Shown here in pieces: positions 8,951-19,366 of a stretch of DNA of 64,000 nucleotides. The translations under genes were made by a program, and so were the position numbers. The stretch spans positions 124,001-188,000 of the forward strand of contig NZ_PSZM01000001.1 of assembly GCF_002964975.1 (NCBI RefSeq), read 5' to 3'. The DNA comes from Apibacter adventoris. GTDB taxonomy: Bacteria > Bacteroidota > Bacteroidia > Flavobacteriales > Weeksellaceae. Each line of letters opens with the position of its first letter. Position 1 is the first letter of the stretch. The notes below the pieces were generated by a model, which was not told the DNA's origin, did no database searches, and worked only from the letters and a program-made list of their open reading frames with translations.

Positions 8951-10330
8951 TTAATGAGGATTTCTACTTAATCTTGACTGCATTAAACCATCATAATGAT
9001 GATTTAACAGATATGTATTGATTTGTTGTACTGTATCTAATAAAACTCCTACCATAATTAATAACGAAGTTCCTCCAAAAAATAAAGCAAAACTATCTGT
9101 TGCCGTAAGACCGATAATTTTAACAATTGCTGGAAGAATTGCTATTAAAGCTAAATAAATAGCTCCAGGAAGTGTTATTTTAGATAAAACATCATCTAAA
9201 TAATCAGCAGTTTCTTGACCAGGTTTTACCCTAGGTATTAATCCTCCATTCCTTTTTAAATCATCTGCCATTTGATTTACAGGGATGGTAATTGCTGTGT
9301 AAAAAAAGGTGAAAACAATTATTAATATAGCAAACAGAGTATTATATTGCCAACTAAAAACCTGACTAAAGCCTGCCCAGAAGGTATTATTGGTAGTATC
9401 AGATTTAACAATTAATCCTGGAATAAACATTAATGCTTGAGCAAATATAATTGGCATAACACCAGCTGCATTTACTTTTAAAGGAATATATTGTCTAGCA
9501 GCATTGGTTATGGATCGTAAAGACCCTGACTTGGTTCTACTTACATATTGAACTGGAACTTTTCTCACAGCTACAGTTAACATAATACATAGAATAATTA
9601 CGAATAACCATACCAGTACTTCAACTAAAATCATAATTAATCCCTTACCTGTATCTCCCATTTGAATTCCAACTTCTTTTACAAACGCTGTCGGAAAACC
9701 AGCTAAAATACCTACCATAATTAAGATAGATATTCCATTTCCTATTCCTTTATCTGTAATTTTTTCACCCATCCACATCGCAAATATAGTACCTGATATT
9801 AATATAATAATACTTGGAACCCAAAATAGCATTACACTATGAGGATCTACTAAATAAGCACTTCTAAACTGTTCATAAGGTAAAAAAACTTGTGTTATAG
9901 AAGTTAAATAGGCGGGAGCCTGAATCAAACATATAATGATAGTCAACCATCTGGTTATTTGATTTACAGTTTTACGACCACTTTCTCCCTCTTTTTGTAA
10001 TTTTTGAATATATGGAATTGCTAACCCCATTAACTGAACAACAATAGATGCAGATATATAAGGCATAATACCTAAAGCAAATATAGAAGCTTTACTAAAA
10101 GCTCCTCCTGTAAATGAAGATAATAACCCTAACAATCCTGTAGCTTGTTGGTTACCTCCATTATTTTTATAAATATCAAGAATATTATCTACTTCTACCA
10201 TATTAATTGAAGGTAAAGGAACATGAGTTCCAAACCTATATACTAATATTAAAGCAAAAGTAAAGATAAGTTTTTCTCTTAATTCTTTAATGCTCCAGAT
10301 ATTTTTTAATGTCTGTATAAATGCTTTCAT
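8951..10330 (-). CDS. secY: Preprotein translocase subunit SecY
   Basis: Channel subunit of the Sec translocon in the inner membrane. 459 residues with ten hydrophobic segments. Signature stretches are FTFALILVYRFGTHVPLP near the N-terminus, LGIMPYISASIVVQLM (first half) and GNGISILIMVGILAG. The cytosolic loop ADDLKRNGGLIPRVKPG, which docks SecA and ribosomes, is present. It sits between rplO and infA with gaps of 7 and 6 bp. Confidence 0.99.
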   Translation of the reverse strand: MKAFIQTLKNIWSIKELREKLIFTFALILVYRFGTHVPLPSINMVEVDNILDIYKNNGGNQQATGLLGLLSSFTGGAFSKASIFALGIMPYISASIVVQLMGLAIPYIQKLQKEGESGRKTVNQITRWLTIIICLIQAPAYLTSITQVFLPYEQFRSAYLVDPHSVMLFWVPSIIILISGTIFAMWMGEKITDKGIGNGISILIMVGILAGFPTAFVKEVGIQMGDTGKGLIMILVEVLVWLFVIILCIMLTVAVRKVPVQYVSRTKSGSLRSITNAARQYIPLKVNAAGVMPIIFAQALMFIPGLIVKSDTTNNTFWAGFSQVFSWQYNTLFAILIIVFTFFYTAITIPVNQMADDLKRNGGLIPRVKPGQETADYLDDVLSKITLPGAIYLALIAILPAIVKIIGLTATDSFALFFGGTSLLIMVGVLLDTVQQINTYLLNHHYDGLMQSRLSRNPH

Positions 10331-10337
10331 GTTACTT

Positions 10338-10787
10338 TTATAAGGTGTTAGCCTGTCCTCCTCCTTTTTCTATAGCTTCTTTTGCAGAAGCCGTAAATTT
10401 ATCTACTGTAATATTAATAGATGATTTAAGTTCACCTCTTCCTAATATTTTTATTAAATCATTTTTAGATGCTAAACCATTCTGAACTAATATTTCTTTA
10501 GTTATATCTCCAGTAATTTTTTTTGTGTCTATTAAATTCTGAAGAGTATCTAAATTTATACCTATATATTCTTTTCTATTAATATTTTTAAATCCAAATT
10601 TAGGAATTCTTCTTTGTAAAGGCATTTGTCCACCTTCAAAACCTATTTTGTCTTTATGTCCTGATCGTGATTTATCTCCTTTATGTCCTTTAGTAGATGT
10701 TCCTCCTTTTCCGCTTCCTTGTCCTCTACCTAACCTTTTACTATTATGTGTAGATCCTTTTGCTGGCTTTAAAGTATGTAAATTCAT
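10338..10787 (-). CDS. rplO: 50S ribosomal protein L15
   Basis: 149 residues. The N-terminus is MNLHTLKPAKGSTHNSKRLG, followed by a Gly/Lys-rich extension (GRGQGSGKGGTSTKGHKGDK) that penetrates the 23S rRNA core. GFEGGQMPLQRRIPKFGF is the family signature. It lies between rpmD and secY as in the spc cluster. Confidence 0.99.
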   Translation of the reverse strand: MNLHTLKPAKGSTHNSKRLGRGQGSGKGGTSTKGHKGDKSRSGHKDKIGFEGGQMPLQRRIPKFGFKNINRKEYIGINLDTLQNLIDTKKITGDITKEILVQNGLASKNDLIKILGRGELKSSINITVDKFTASAKEAIEKGGGQANTL

Positions 10788-10792
10788 TTTTA

Positions 10793-10969
10793 TTATTCTT
10801 CAACAGTTACTAAATGTTTTACTACTGCAACCATACCTAAAATTTGAGGGGTTGCTTCATGTTCAACAGTTTTATTTAACTTTGTTAAACCTAAAGATTC
10901 TAATGTTAATTTTTGATTTTTAGGTCGTTTAATTGAACTTCTTTTTAAGGTTATTTTAATCTTAGCCAT
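10793..10969 (-). CDS. rpmD: 50S ribosomal protein L30
   Basis: 58 residues read from the ATG at 10969: [20 protein letters not shown], then [20 protein letters not shown], ending [15 protein letters not shown]. The L30 signature, leucine-glycine-leucine followed by a positively charged stretch and ..GMV..V.HLV, is clear. It lies between rpsE and rplO. Confidence 0.97.
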   Translation of the reverse strand: MAKIKITLKRSSIKRPKNQKLTLESLGLTKLNKTVEHEATPQILGMVAVVKHLVTVEE

Positions 10970-10972
10970 TTT

Positions 10973-11494
10973 TTATCCTTTGAATACTTTAGATAGTGAA
11001 ACTCCTCTTTGTATAGCAATTGTTTCTGCACTTCTTAAATTTAAAAGAGCCTTAACAGTTGCTTTAACAACATTATGCGGATTAGAAGATCCTTTTGATT
11101 TGGAAAGAACGTCTTTAATCCCTGCAGATTCAAGCACTGCACGTACAGCTCCACCTGCGATTAATCCTGTTCCGTGAGATGCCGGACGGATAAAAACATT
11201 AGCACCTCCATAACTTGCTGATTGTTCATGTGGAAGCGAACCGTTTAATACAGGAACTCTTACCAAATTCTTTTTTGCATCTTCAATAGCTTTTGAGATA
11301 GCACTGGCAACTTCTTTAGATTTACCTAAACCAAAGCCAACCACACCTTTTTCATCACCTACTACAACAATAGCAGAAAATCCAAAAGCACGTCCTCCTT
11401 TAGTTACTTTAGTTACTCTTTGTACTCCGATTAATCGATCTACTAATTCTAAACCTCCAGGTTTTACTCTTTCAATATTTTTTATTCCTAACAT
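10973..11494 (-). CDS. rpsE: 30S ribosomal protein S5
   Basis: Small-subunit protein involved in decoding accuracy and mRNA unwinding. 173 residues. The double-stranded RNA-binding-like N-terminal domain contains [19 protein letters not shown] and [14 protein letters not shown]. The C-terminal domain has [19 protein letters not shown]. No unusual features. The stop is 3 bp before the rpmD start. Confidence 0.99.
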   Translation of the reverse strand: MLGIKNIERVKPGGLELVDRLIGVQRVTKVTKGGRAFGFSAIVVVGDEKGVVGFGLGKSKEVASAISKAIEDAKKNLVRVPVLNGSLPHEQSASYGGANVFIRPASHGTGLIAGGAVRAVLESAGIKDVLSKSKGSSNPHNVVKATVKALLNLRSAETIAIQRGVSLSKVFKG

Positions 11495-11506
11495 AATTCT
11501 GATGTA

Positions 11507-11863
11507 TTAAAATTTTAAACCTGCTTCTCTAGCACCATCTGCTAGAGCTTTAACTCTACCATGATAAACAAAACCATTTCTATCGAATACTACAGTTTCT
11601 ATTCCTGTTGCTTTTGCTCTTTCTGCAATTTTTTTACCTACAATTGTAGAGATTTCAGATTTAGTACCATTAAGACTGACTACTTCTTTCTCACGCGAAG
11701 ATGCGAAAGCTAAGGTTTTGCCAGTAGTATCATCTATAAGTTGAGCGTAAATATCTTTATTACTTCTATATACAGATAAACGAGGTTTAGAAGCAGATCC
11801 AAAAATATTTTTACGTACTCTTCTTTTTACTCTTATTCTTTTTTCTTCTTTAGTTAATGCCAT
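11507..11863 (-). CDS. rplR: 50S ribosomal protein L18
   Basis: 118 residues; binds 5S rRNA together with L5. A basic N-terminus ([20 protein letters not shown]) is followed by [19 protein letters not shown] and the C-terminal [20 protein letters not shown], all matching the family. Confidence 0.98.
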   Translation of the reverse strand: MALTKEEKRIRVKRRVRKNIFGSASKPRLSVYRSNKDIYAQLIDDTTGKTLAFASSREKEVVSLNGTKSEISTIVGKKIAERAKATGIETVVFDRNGFVYHGRVKALADGAREAGLKF

Positions 11864-11875
11864 AACTTAATTTTT

Positions 11876-12421
11876 TTATGCGGATTTACCGGCTTTTCTT
11901 CTAATTTGTTCACCTACAAATCTTACACCTTTTCCTTTGTATGGTTCTGGTTTACGAAGTGATCTAATTTTAGCACATACCATACCCAACAAATATTTAT
12001 CATGCGAAGATAAGGTAATTATTGGATTTTTTCCTTTTTCTGTTAAAGTTTCTACTTTTACTTCTTTAGGTACTTCTAAAACTACTAAATGGGAAAAACC
12101 TAAGGCTAATTCTAATTTTTGTCCTTGGTTTGAAGCTCTGTAACCTACACCAACTAATTCTAATTTTTTTGTAAATCCTTCAGAAACACCTATAATCATA
12201 TTATTTACTAAAGCTCTGTATAATCCATGTAAAGCTTTATGTTCTTTGTTATCTGAAGGTCTTTCAATAGTAATTTGTGAGTTTTCTATATTTAAAGTAA
12301 TTCCTCCAGTAAGTTGTTGTTTAAGCTCGCCGTTTTTTCCTTTTACAGTCACAAGATTGTTATTATATTCAACTGTTGTTCCTGTAGGTATATTTATAAT
12401 AGATTTTCCTATTCTTGACAT
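11876..12421 (-). CDS. rplF: 50S ribosomal protein L6
   Basis: 181 residues with two tandem L6 folds, located near the factor-binding site. It begins MSRIGKSIINIPTGTTVEYN. The C-terminal signature RKPEPYKGKGVRFVGEQIRR contacts the sarcin-ricin region. Its gap to rpsH is 12 bp. Confidence 0.99.
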   Translation of the reverse strand: MSRIGKSIINIPTGTTVEYNNNLVTVKGKNGELKQQLTGGITLNIENSQITIERPSDNKEHKALHGLYRALVNNMIIGVSEGFTKKLELVGVGYRASNQGQKLELALGFSHLVVLEVPKEVKVETLTEKGKNPIITLSSHDKYLLGMVCAKIRSLRKPEPYKGKGVRFVGEQIRRKAGKSA

Positions 12422-12433
12422 TTCTTCAATTTT

Positions 12434-12832
12434 TTAATAAACATAACATATAACTTCTCCTCCTACATTTTCCTGACGTGCTTTTTTATCGGTCATTACA
12501 CCTTTAGAAGTTGAAATAATAGCAATACCTAAACCATTTAATACTCTTGGAAGATCTTTTGAACCTGAATATTTTCTCAATCCTGGTTTTGAAGCTCTCT
12601 GTATATTTTTGATAGCAGGAAGATTAGTAAATTTATCGTATTTCAAAGCTATCTTGATAATACCTTGTACTGTTCCTTCTTCAAACTTATAATTAAGGAT
12701 ATATCCTTGATCAAAAAGAATTTTAGTAATTTCTTTTTTTATTTTAGATGCAGGAATTTCTACTACTTTATGTCCTGCCATCATTGCATTTCTTATTCTT
12801 GTTAAATAATCTGCGATTGGATCTGTTACCAT
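12434..12832 (-). CDS. rpsH: 30S ribosomal protein S8
   Basis: 132 residues; central-domain 16S binder. [20 protein letters not shown] opens the protein and [20 protein letters not shown] closes it; both are diagnostic. The 65-bp gap upstream to rpsN is one of the largest inside the superoperon. It contains only an AT-rich spacer with a weak 5-bp hairpin. Confidence 0.99.
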   Translation of the reverse strand: MVTDPIADYLTRIRNAMMAGHKVVEIPASKIKKEITKILFDQGYILNYKFEEGTVQGIIKIALKYDKFTNLPAIKNIQRASKPGLRKYSGSKDLPRVLNGLGIAIISTSKGVMTDKKARQENVGGEVICYVY

Positions 12833-12897
12833 ATTTTTTTTAATTTTAGAGTATAGAATAATAAGATTCTACTTTTAAAATTCATATTTTATTTCTA

Positions 12898-13167
12898 TTA
12901 CCAACTAGCCTTTTTAACTCCTGGTATTAACCCTTCATTTGCCATTTCTCTAAAGGTAACTCTAGAAATTCCAAAAACTCTCATATATCCTCTTGGTCTT
13001 CCGGTAAGTTTACATCTATTATGCAATCTTACAGGAGAAGAATTTTTAGGTAATTTCTGAAGAGCTTCATAATCTCCAGCTTCTTTTAAAGCTTTTCTTT
13101 TGGCGGCATATTTAGCAGCTAATGCTTCTCTTTTGCGCTCACGCGCTTTCATTGATTCTTTTGCCAT
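12898..13167 (-). CDS. rpsN: 30S ribosomal protein S14
   Basis: 89 residues. The C-terminal [20 protein letters not shown] identifies S14. The protein has a single cysteine, so this is the zinc-free form, though of the short length seen in Bacteroidota. It lies between rplE and rpsH. Confidence 0.98.
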   Translation of the reverse strand: MAKESMKARERKREALAAKYAAKRKALKEAGDYEALQKLPKNSSPVRLHNRCKLTGRPRGYMRVFGISRVTFREMANEGLIPGVKKASW

Positions 13168-13175
13168 ATTCTTGT

Positions 13176-13727
13176 TTAGTTCTTTTTAAATGGTAAACCA
13201 AAATGAGTTAAAAGTGCTTTTGCTTCTTTATCAGTTTTTGCACTAGTTACAAAAGTAATATCCATTCCTTGAATTTTTTTTACTTTATCAATATCTATTT
13301 CAGGAAATATAATTTGTTCTGTGATTCCTAAATTATAATTTCCTCTACCATCGAATCCGTCTGCTTTAATTCCATTAAAATCACGTACACGAGGTAGTGC
13401 AGAAGAAACTAATCGATCTAAAAATTCATACATTTTATCTCCTCTTAAAGTAACCATTGCACCGATAGGCATACCTTTTCTTAGTTTGAATCCGGCTTCA
13501 TCTTTTTTTGATAAGCAGGCTACTGCTTTTTGACCAGCTATTAATGATATTTCATCAACTGCATAATCAACGATTTTTTTATCGGCAGTAGCAGAACCTA
13601 AACCTTGGCTAATTACTATTTTTTGTAATTTAGGTACCTGCATCACAGATTTATATCCAAATTCTTCTCTAAGTGCAGAGATAATTTTATCTTTATATAA
13701 TTTTTTGGGTCTTGCTATATATTGCAT
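13176..13727 (-). CDS. rplE: 50S ribosomal protein L5
   Basis: 183 residues; anchors 5S rRNA and contacts P-site tRNA. It contains [40 protein letters not shown] and the C-terminal [20 protein letters not shown]. No anomalies are seen. Confidence 0.99.
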   Translation of the reverse strand: MQYIARPKKLYKDKIISALREEFGYKSVMQVPKLQKIVISQGLGSATADKKIVDYAVDEISLIAGQKAVACLSKKDEAGFKLRKGMPIGAMVTLRGDKMYEFLDRLVSSALPRVRDFNGIKADGFDGRGNYNLGITEQIIFPEIDIDKVKKIQGMDITFVTSAKTDKEAKALLTHFGLPFKKN

Positions 13728-13738
13728 AATTTCCTTTT

Positions 13739-14053
13739 TTAAATTGCCTGTCCTGATTTAGTTGCAACTCTTACTTTCGTATCTCCTTCTATTTTATAAC
13801 TAATACGTGTAGGTTTTCCTGTTTTAGGATCTAATAGACCTAAATTAGATATGTGAATAGTAGCTTCTTTTTCAATAATACTACCTTGAGGACTTTCTGC
13901 AGAAGGTTTTTTATGTTTTTTAACTATATTAACTCCTTCTACTATAGCTCTATTTTTATCAGGATATACGACTAATACCTGTCCTTGCTTTCCTTTATAA
14001 GCTCCTGCAAGAACCTGAACTTTATCTCCTTTTTTAATTTTTATTTTTGCCAT
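13739..14053 (-). CDS. rplX: 50S ribosomal protein L24
   Basis: 104 residues; early assembly protein near the exit tunnel. The KOW motif is at the N-terminus ([20 protein letters not shown]), followed by [14 protein letters not shown]. It lies between rplN and rplE. Confidence 0.98.
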   Translation of the reverse strand: MAKIKIKKGDKVQVLAGAYKGKQGQVLVVYPDKNRAIVEGVNIVKKHKKPSAESPQGSIIEKEATIHISNLGLLDPKTGKPTRISYKIEGDTKVRVATKSGQAI

Positions 14054-14068
14054 TTTCTTAATCTTTGC

Positions 14069-14437
14069 TTATAATACCTCAGGAGCTAATGAAATTATTT
14101 TCATATACTCTTTATCTCTTAATTCTCTAGCAACCGGCCCAAAAACACGGGTTCCTCTCATTTCTCCTGCAGCGTTCAGTAAAACACAAGCATTATCTTC
14201 AAAACTAATATAAGAACCATCTTTTCTTCTTACCGCTTTTTTAGTTCTTACAACAACAGCTTTTGATACCTGTCCTTTTTTTGCATTTCCAGATGGAGTT
14301 GCATCTTTAATCGTTACAACAATTTTATCACCTACTGATGCATATCTTCTTCTTGAGCCACCTAATACTTTAATAACCAAAGCTTCTTTTGCTCCTGTAT
14401 TATCTGCCACTTTTAATCTTGATTCTGTTTGTAACAT
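14069..14437 (-). CDS. rplN: 50S ribosomal protein L14
   Basis: 122 residues, the canonical length. [20 protein letters not shown] and the loop [18 protein letters not shown] are diagnostic. It binds at the subunit interface. Its gap to rpsQ is 7 bp. Confidence 0.99.
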   Translation of the reverse strand: MLQTESRLKVADNTGAKEALVIKVLGGSRRRYASVGDKIVVTIKDATPSGNAKKGQVSKAVVVRTKKAVRRKDGSYISFEDNACVLLNAAGEMRGTRVFGPVARELRDKEYMKIISLAPEVL

Positions 14438-14444
14438 AACTGTA

Positions 14445-14699
14445 TTATTTTGCTCTTTCTAATATTTCTATTAATCTCCATCTTTTATTTTTGCTCAATG
14501 GACGAGTTTCCATAATGCGAACGGTATCTCCTTCGTTGCATTCATTCTTTTCATCGTGAGCTGTATATTTTTTAGTTTTCATAATAAACTTTCCATACAT
14601 GGGATGTTTTATTCTTGAAACTTCACTAACAACAATTGTTTTATTCATTTTGTTACTAGATACTACTCCGATCCTTTCTTTTCTTAAATTTCTTTCCAT
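14445..14699 (-). CDS. rpsQ: 30S ribosomal protein S17
   Basis: 84 residues; an OB-fold 16S binder. [20 protein letters not shown] and the later [20 protein letters not shown] match the family signature. It is followed by rplN and preceded by rpmC. Confidence 0.98.
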   Translation of the reverse strand: MERNLRKERIGVVSSNKMNKTIVVSEVSRIKHPMYGKFIMKTKKYTAHDEKNECNEGDTVRIMETRPLSKNKRWRLIEILERAK

Positions 14700-14730
14700 A
14701 TTTGAAATTAACTTCTTTTCGGATATTTTA

Positions 14731-14907
14731 TTATTTAAGGGCTGTCGCCAACCTTGCTATTGTTTTCCTTAATTCTCGTAATTGAATTGGATTTTCAATT
14801 GGAGATATTTTATGTGACATTTTTAGCTTTGCGTACTCTATTTTTTTTTCAGCTAATTTTGCTTTTACTTCTTCCTGATTTAAATTTTTAATATCTATTG
14901 CTTTCAT
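14731..14907 (-). CDS. rpmC: 50S ribosomal protein L29
   Basis: 58 residues read from the ATG at 14907: [20 protein letters not shown], then [20 protein letters not shown], ending [12 protein letters not shown]. The helical hairpin and the [14 protein letters not shown] signature are clear. It lies 11 bp after rplP. Confidence 0.97.
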   Translation of the reverse strand: MKAIDIKNLNQEEVKAKLAEKKIEYAKLKMSHKISPIENPIQLRELRKTIARLATALK

Positions 14908-14918
14908 TGATCTTAATT

Positions 14919-15341
14919 TTAGGATTGTACAAAATCATTTGCAACAACAAACTTAGTTTTAACAGGAAGCTTTTGAGCAGCTAAACGTAATGCTTCTTTA
15001 GCGACATCATAAGGAACTCCTCCTACTTCAAATAGAATTCTTCCTGGAGTTACTCTCGCCACCCAATATTCAACAGCACCTTTACCTTTACCCATACGTA
15101 CTTCGGCTGGTTTTTTTGTAATAGGCTTATCTGGAAATATTTTTATCCATAACTGACCTTCTCTTTTCATATAACGAGTCGCAGCTATACGAGCTGCTTC
15201 TATTTGTCTTGCAGTAATGAATACTGAATCTAACGCTTTTATTCCGAAGGTTCCGTATGCTAGTTGGTTTCCTCTGTAAGAAAGACCTTTCATTCGGCCT
15301 TTCTGCATTTTACGGAACTTTGTTCTTTTTGGTTGTAACAT
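14919..15341 (-). CDS. rplP: 50S ribosomal protein L16
   Basis: 140 residues; organises the A-site tRNA and peptidyl transferase region. It begins [40 protein letters not shown] is the family signature. It lies between rpsC and rpmC. Confidence 0.99.
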   Translation of the reverse strand: MLQPKRTKFRKMQKGRMKGLSYRGNQLAYGTFGIKALDSVFITARQIEAARIAATRYMKREGQLWIKIFPDKPITKKPAEVRMGKGKGAVEYWVARVTPGRILFEVGGVPYDVAKEALRLAAQKLPVKTKFVVANDFVQS

Positions 15342-15356
15342 AATTACCTAAGATAT

Positions 15357-16052
15357 TTATCTTCTTTCTTTAACTTTTCTTTTTTGAGTCTTTTTTTGAA
15401 GACCTACTAATGGAGATAATTCTCTCTTACCATATACTTCACCTTTCATAATCCATACTTTTACACCTAAACGGCCATAAGTGGTATGGGCTTCGGCAAT
15501 GTAATAATCAATATCTGCACGGAAAGTAGATAATGGAATTCTTCCTTCTTTAAAAGATTCAGATCTTGCCATTTCAGCTCCGTTTAAACGTCCAGAAATC
15601 ATAATTTTAATACCTTCTGCATTCATTCTCATTGTAGAAGCTATCGCCATTTTTACTGCCCTTCTATAGGAAATACGACTTTCTATTTGACGAGCTACAC
15701 TTTCTGCTACTAATTTAGCATCCAGTTCTGGGCGTTTAATTTCAAATATGTTAATTTGAATTTCTTTTTTCGTAATCTTTTTTAACTCTTCTTTTAGTTT
15801 ATCTACTTCTTGTCCTCCTTTACCGATAATAATTCCCGGACGCGCAGTGGTAATTGTAATGGTAACTAATTTTAGAGTTCTTTCGATGTAAATTCTGGAA
15901 ACACCTGCTTTTGATAAACGAGCTTCTAAATATCTTCTTATTTTGTAATCTTCTGCTATTTTATCTCCAAAGTTTTTTCCACCATACCAATTAGAATCCC
16001 AACCACGGATGATACCTAATCTATTACCTATTGGATTTGTCTTTTGTCCCAT
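15357..16052 (-). CDS. rpsC: 30S ribosomal protein S3
   Basis: 231 residues; lines the mRNA entry channel. The N-terminal half contains the KH type II domain with [20 protein letters not shown]. The C-terminal half has [14 protein letters not shown] and the Lys/Arg-rich end. It starts only 2 bp after the rplV stop, suggesting coupled translation. Confidence 0.99.
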   Translation of the reverse strand: MGQKTNPIGNRLGIIRGWDSNWYGGKNFGDKIAEDYKIRRYLEARLSKAGVSRIYIERTLKLVTITITTARPGIIIGKGGQEVDKLKEELKKITKKEIQINIFEIKRPELDAKLVAESVARQIESRISYRRAVKMAIASTMRMNAEGIKIMISGRLNGAEMARSESFKEGRIPLSTFRADIDYYIAEAHTTYGRLGVKVWIMKGEVYGKRELSPLVGLQKKTQKRKVKERR

Positions 16053-16054
16053 AA

Positions 16055-16459
16055 TTAATTTACTTCGTTTTTATTCCCTAAAATAATTGTTACGTGATTA
16101 GATCTTTTTCTAATTCTATAGCCTCTACCTTGAGGGGCAGGACGTAATCTTTTTAACATAGCGCCACCATCTACGAAGATTTCTTTTACAAATAGTTTTG
16201 CTTCTTCAACATCTTTCCCTTCATTTTTTACCTGCCAATTTGAAATTGCACTTAATAAAAGTTTTTCTAATCTGATAGATGCTTCTTTTTTGGAATATTT
16301 TAAAATATATAATGCTTTATCAACGTCAACTCCTCTAATGATATCAGCCACTAATCTCATTTTTCTTGGAGAGGTAGGACAATTATTCAGACGAGCAATA
16401 GCTAAGTCTTTTTTAGCTTCTTTACGTGCTATTGCACTATTTTGTTTTCTGTTACCCAT
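16055..16459 (-). CDS. rplV: 50S ribosomal protein L22
   Basis: 134 residues; its beta-hairpin reaches into the exit tunnel. Diagnostic segments are [19 protein letters not shown] and the terminal [20 protein letters not shown]. It lies between rpsS and rpsC. Confidence 0.98.
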   Translation of the reverse strand: MGNRKQNSAIARKEAKKDLAIARLNNCPTSPRKMRLVADIIRGVDVDKALYILKYSKKEASIRLEKLLLSAISNWQVKNEGKDVEEAKLFVKEIFVDGGAMLKRLRPAPQGRGYRIRKRSNHVTIILGNKNEVN

Positions 16460-16469
16460 TGCTTACTGT

Positions 16470-16748
16470 TTATCTGTTGCCTTTATTTTTATTTCCTGCA
16501 TGACCTCTAAATACACGTGTAGGAGCAAATTCTCCTAATTTATGTCCAACCATATTTTCAGTTACATATACTGGAATAAATTGTTTTCCATTATGAACTG
16601 CAAAAGTTTGCCCAACAAAATCCGGAGAAATCATTGAGGCTCTTGACCAAGTTTTTATTACTACCTTTTTTCCTGATTCTACATTTGCTTGGACTTTTTT
16701 ATTTAATTTATAGTGAATGTAAGGTCCTTTTTTTAACGAACGTGCCAT
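16470..16748 (-). CDS. rpsS: 30S ribosomal protein S19
   Basis: 92 residues; head protein at the A-site finger bridge. [20 protein letters not shown] at the start and the later [20 protein letters not shown] are conserved. It begins 6 bp after rplB. Confidence 0.99.
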   Translation of the reverse strand: MARSLKKGPYIHYKLNKKVQANVESGKKVVIKTWSRASMISPDFVGQTFAVHNGKQFIPVYVTENMVGHKLGEFAPTRVFRGHAGNKNKGNR

Positions 16749-16754
16749 ATCAGA

Positions 16755-17576
16755 TTATTTTCTTTTTTGTAAAATATAACGATTCGATTCTTTCTTTTTT
16801 GAACGAGTCTTGTATCCTTTTGCAGGCATACCTTTTCTAGATCTAGGATGTCCTCCGGTAGATCTACCTTCTCCACCTCCCATTGGATGGTCTACAGGGT
16901 TCATTGCTACTGGTCTTGTTCTTGGTCTTCTTCCTAACCATCTGCTTCTACCCGCTTTTCCAGATACGATTAGCTGATGATCAGAATTGGAAATTGAACC
17001 AATTGTTGCCATACATTCTACTAAAATCATACGTGTTTCTCCTGATGGCATTTTAAGAACGGCATATTTACCATCCCTTGCAATCAATTGAGCACTGGTT
17101 CCTGCACTTCTTGCCATTTTAGCTCCTTGTCCCGGACGCAATTCTATACAAGAAATAACAGTACCTAAAGGTATGTTCTTTAATTTCATTGCATTACCTA
17201 TTTCTGGAGGTGTGGTTTCTCCTGAAATAAGTTTTTGCCCAACCTTTATTCCGTGCGGGGCTACAATATAGCGTTTTTCACCATCAGCATATACCAATAA
17301 TGCGATAAATGCCGTTCTGTTTGGATCATATTCTACTGACTTTACAGTAGCCGGAACGCCAAACTTATTTCTTTTGAAATCGATTTCTCTAAATCGTTTC
17401 TTGTGTCCACCTCCGGTATAACGCATAGTCATTTTTCCGGTATTATTTCTACCTCCTGACTTAGAAATTCCTCTTAAAAGAGATTTTTCTGGTTTTGAAG
17501 TAGTAATTTCTTCAAAATTGTTAACAATTCTGAATCTTTGTCCGGGGGTGATAGGTTTTAATTTTCTTACCGACAT
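16755..17576 (-). CDS. rplB: 50S ribosomal protein L2
   Basis: 273 residues; needed for subunit association and peptidyl transferase centre assembly. The middle has [20 protein letters not shown]. The C-terminal [20 protein letters not shown] contains the conserved histidine near the catalytic centre. Length is normal. Confidence 0.99.
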   Translation of the reverse strand: MSVRKLKPITPGQRFRIVNNFEEITTSKPEKSLLRGISKSGGRNNTGKMTMRYTGGGHKKRFREIDFKRNKFGVPATVKSVEYDPNRTAFIALLVYADGEKRYIVAPHGIKVGQKLISGETTPPEIGNAMKLKNIPLGTVISCIELRPGQGAKMARSAGTSAQLIARDGKYAVLKMPSGETRMILVECMATIGSISNSDHQLIVSGKAGRSRWLGRRPRTRPVAMNPVDHPMGGGEGRSTGGHPRSRKGMPAKGYKTRSKKKESNRYILQKRK

Positions 17577-17591
17577 GATTCTTTTTAATAA

Positions 17592-17882
17592 TTATATAGT
17601 TCCAAATACATCAATGGTCTGACCTTCTTTTATGTCTACCATTGCTTTTTTTAACTTATTTGATTTTCCTACCTGCAAACCTGATTTAGTAAATTTTGTT
17701 TTTACTTCCGGAGCAGAAATCAAAGTATTTACTTTCACAACTTTTACTCCATATGTTTGCTCTATAGCATGTTTAATTTCTGATTTATTCGCTTTGGTAT
17801 TAACTAAAAACGTATAGCGATTTTTAGTTTCTGAAAGTGAATTTGCTTTTTCCGATATAACAGGTCTTATTAATATAGACAT
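17592..17882 (-). CDS. rplW: 50S ribosomal protein L23
   Basis: 96 residues; docking site at the tunnel exit for trigger factor and SRP. MSILIRPVISEKANSLSETK and KSEIKHAIEQTYGVKVVKVN are the family signatures. It lies 4 bp after rplD. Confidence 0.98.
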   Translation of the reverse strand: MSILIRPVISEKANSLSETKNRYTFLVNTKANKSEIKHAIEQTYGVKVVKVNTLISAPEVKTKFTKSGLQVGKSNKLKKAMVDIKEGQTIDVFGTI

Positions 17883-17886
17883 GATT

Positions 17887-18516
17887 CTATTTTCTTAAAT
17901 TTTCTTGAATTTTTTCTATTGAGCCTTCAAATAAAACTACTTCATTTGCTTTCAAAACATCATAACTGCTTATTTCGCTATATTCTAGCACTTTAGCATC
18001 CTGTAAATTTCGAGATGACAAATATACAAATTTATTTGGCTCACCTAATATGAACAAAGTCTTTTTATTAGCTAATCCTAAATTATTAACCACCTGAATA
18101 AAATCTTTTGTTTTAGGGGCTTCAAATTTAAAATCTTCAACAACTTTTAGATTATTTTCTTTAAGCTTCTGACTAAATACAGATTTTTTCGCTAATCTTT
18201 TTAGCGATTTATTTAATTTAAACCTATAATCTCGGGGTTTAGGCCCAAACACTCTTGCACCGCCTTTAAACAATGGGTTTTTTATATCTCCTTTACGAGA
18301 CCCTCCGGTACCTTTCTGACGATGAAGTTTACGCGTAGAACCGCTTATTTCTGATCTTTCTTTGGATTTATGCGTTCCTTGTCTTTGTGCTGCTAAATAT
18401 TGTTTTACTTCTAAATAAACTACATGCTCATTAGGTTCTATTCCAAATATAGCATCATCTAAAGAAACTTTCCTTCCTGTTTCTTTCCCGCTTTTATCTA
18501 GTACTATTAATTCCAT
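17887..18516 (-). CDS. rplD: 50S ribosomal protein L4
   Basis: 209 residues; a tunnel-lining protein. The extended loop contains [20 protein letters not shown] and [18 protein letters not shown]. Its ATG lies inside the end of rplC, overlapping by 10 bp (ATGGAATTAA), consistent with translational coupling. Confidence 0.98.
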   Translation of the reverse strand: MELIVLDKSGKETGRKVSLDDAIFGIEPNEHVVYLEVKQYLAAQRQGTHKSKERSEISGSTRKLHRQKGTGGSRKGDIKNPLFKGGARVFGPKPRDYRFKLNKSLKRLAKKSVFSQKLKENNLKVVEDFKFEAPKTKDFIQVVNNLGLANKKTLFILGEPNKFVYLSSRNLQDAKVLEYSEISSYDVLKANEVVLFEGSIEKIQENLRK

Positions 18517-19130
18517 CTTCTTATAATTACATATGAATTTTTAGGACCAGGAACCGCACCTTTTACTATTAAAAGATTTTTTTCTTCGTCCACTTTTATT
18601 ACTTGCAGATTTTGAACTGTAACTTGGTTACCCCCCATTCTTCCAGCCATTCTCATTCCTTTAAATACCCTGGATGGATCTGACCCCGCTCCGATAGAAC
18701 CAGGCGCTCTTAATCGATTATGCTGACCGTGTGTTGACTGCATAACACCTCCAAAACCGTGTCTTTTAACCACCCCTTGAAATCCTTTTCCTTTAGAAGT
18801 TCCTGTTACATCTACATACTCTCCTTCTGAGAATAGTTTTACTGTTATTTCATCTCCTAATTTCAAATCATGAAATCCATGATTAAACTCCACTATTTTT
18901 CTTTTGGGAGTAGAACCTGCTTTTTTGAAATGACCTGCCAATGCTTTTCCTACATTCTTGTCACTTCTGTCATCGAAACCGACCTGAACGGCAAAGTAGC
19001 CGTCTTTTTCTACGGTTCTGACCTGTAAAACCGAACATGGACCTGCTTGTATAACGGTACATGGGATGTTTTTCCCTTGTTCGTCAAATAAACTGGTCAT
19101 ACCGATTTTTTTTCCAATAATTCCTGACAT
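18507..19130 (-). CDS. rplC: 50S ribosomal protein L3
   Basis: 207 residues; assembly initiator near the peptidyl transferase centre. [20 protein letters not shown] opens it. [20 protein letters not shown] and [20 protein letters not shown] are the conserved loop. It is the first gene of the superoperon. In most bacteria rpsJ precedes it, but here the next 236 bp are non-coding and the following gene is on the other strand. Confidence 0.99.
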   Translation of the reverse strand: MSGIIGKKIGMTSLFDEQGKNIPCTVIQAGPCSVLQVRTVEKDGYFAVQVGFDDRSDKNVGKALAGHFKKAGSTPKRKIVEFNHGFHDLKLGDEITVKLFSEGEYVDVTGTSKGKGFQGVVKRHGFGGVMQSTHGQHNRLRAPGSIGAGSDPSRVFKGMRMAGRMGGNQVTVQNLQVIKVDEEKNLLIVKGAVPGPKNSYVIIRRWN

Positions 19131-19158
19131 TTCTGTTATTTATAATTTTTTCGGATTG

Positions 19159-19166
19159 CAAAAGTA
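19159..19166 (-). promoter_or_regulatory. Probable -7 element of the ribosomal superoperon promoter
   Basis: The minus strand reads TACTTTTG (TAnnTTTG consensus) 29 bp before the rplC start codon, giving a leader of roughly 22 nt. No clear TTG box stands 19 bp upstream. Its position in front of the first gene of a highly expressed operon supports it. Confidence 0.5.
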
Positions 19167-19366
19167 TAAAAAAAATCCTAATATTTTAACATTCTGATTC
19201 AAAATTTTTTATATTTTATGGATTATTTCATTTTTCTCTATTTTAAGGAAATAGGAAAATACGTATTTGGATCGAAAAAAACCATTAACAGCAACATATG
19301 TTATATGTTTTTTATAAATTTACAACAATAATGATATGCTTATTAAATATTAAAAAATAAAATACT

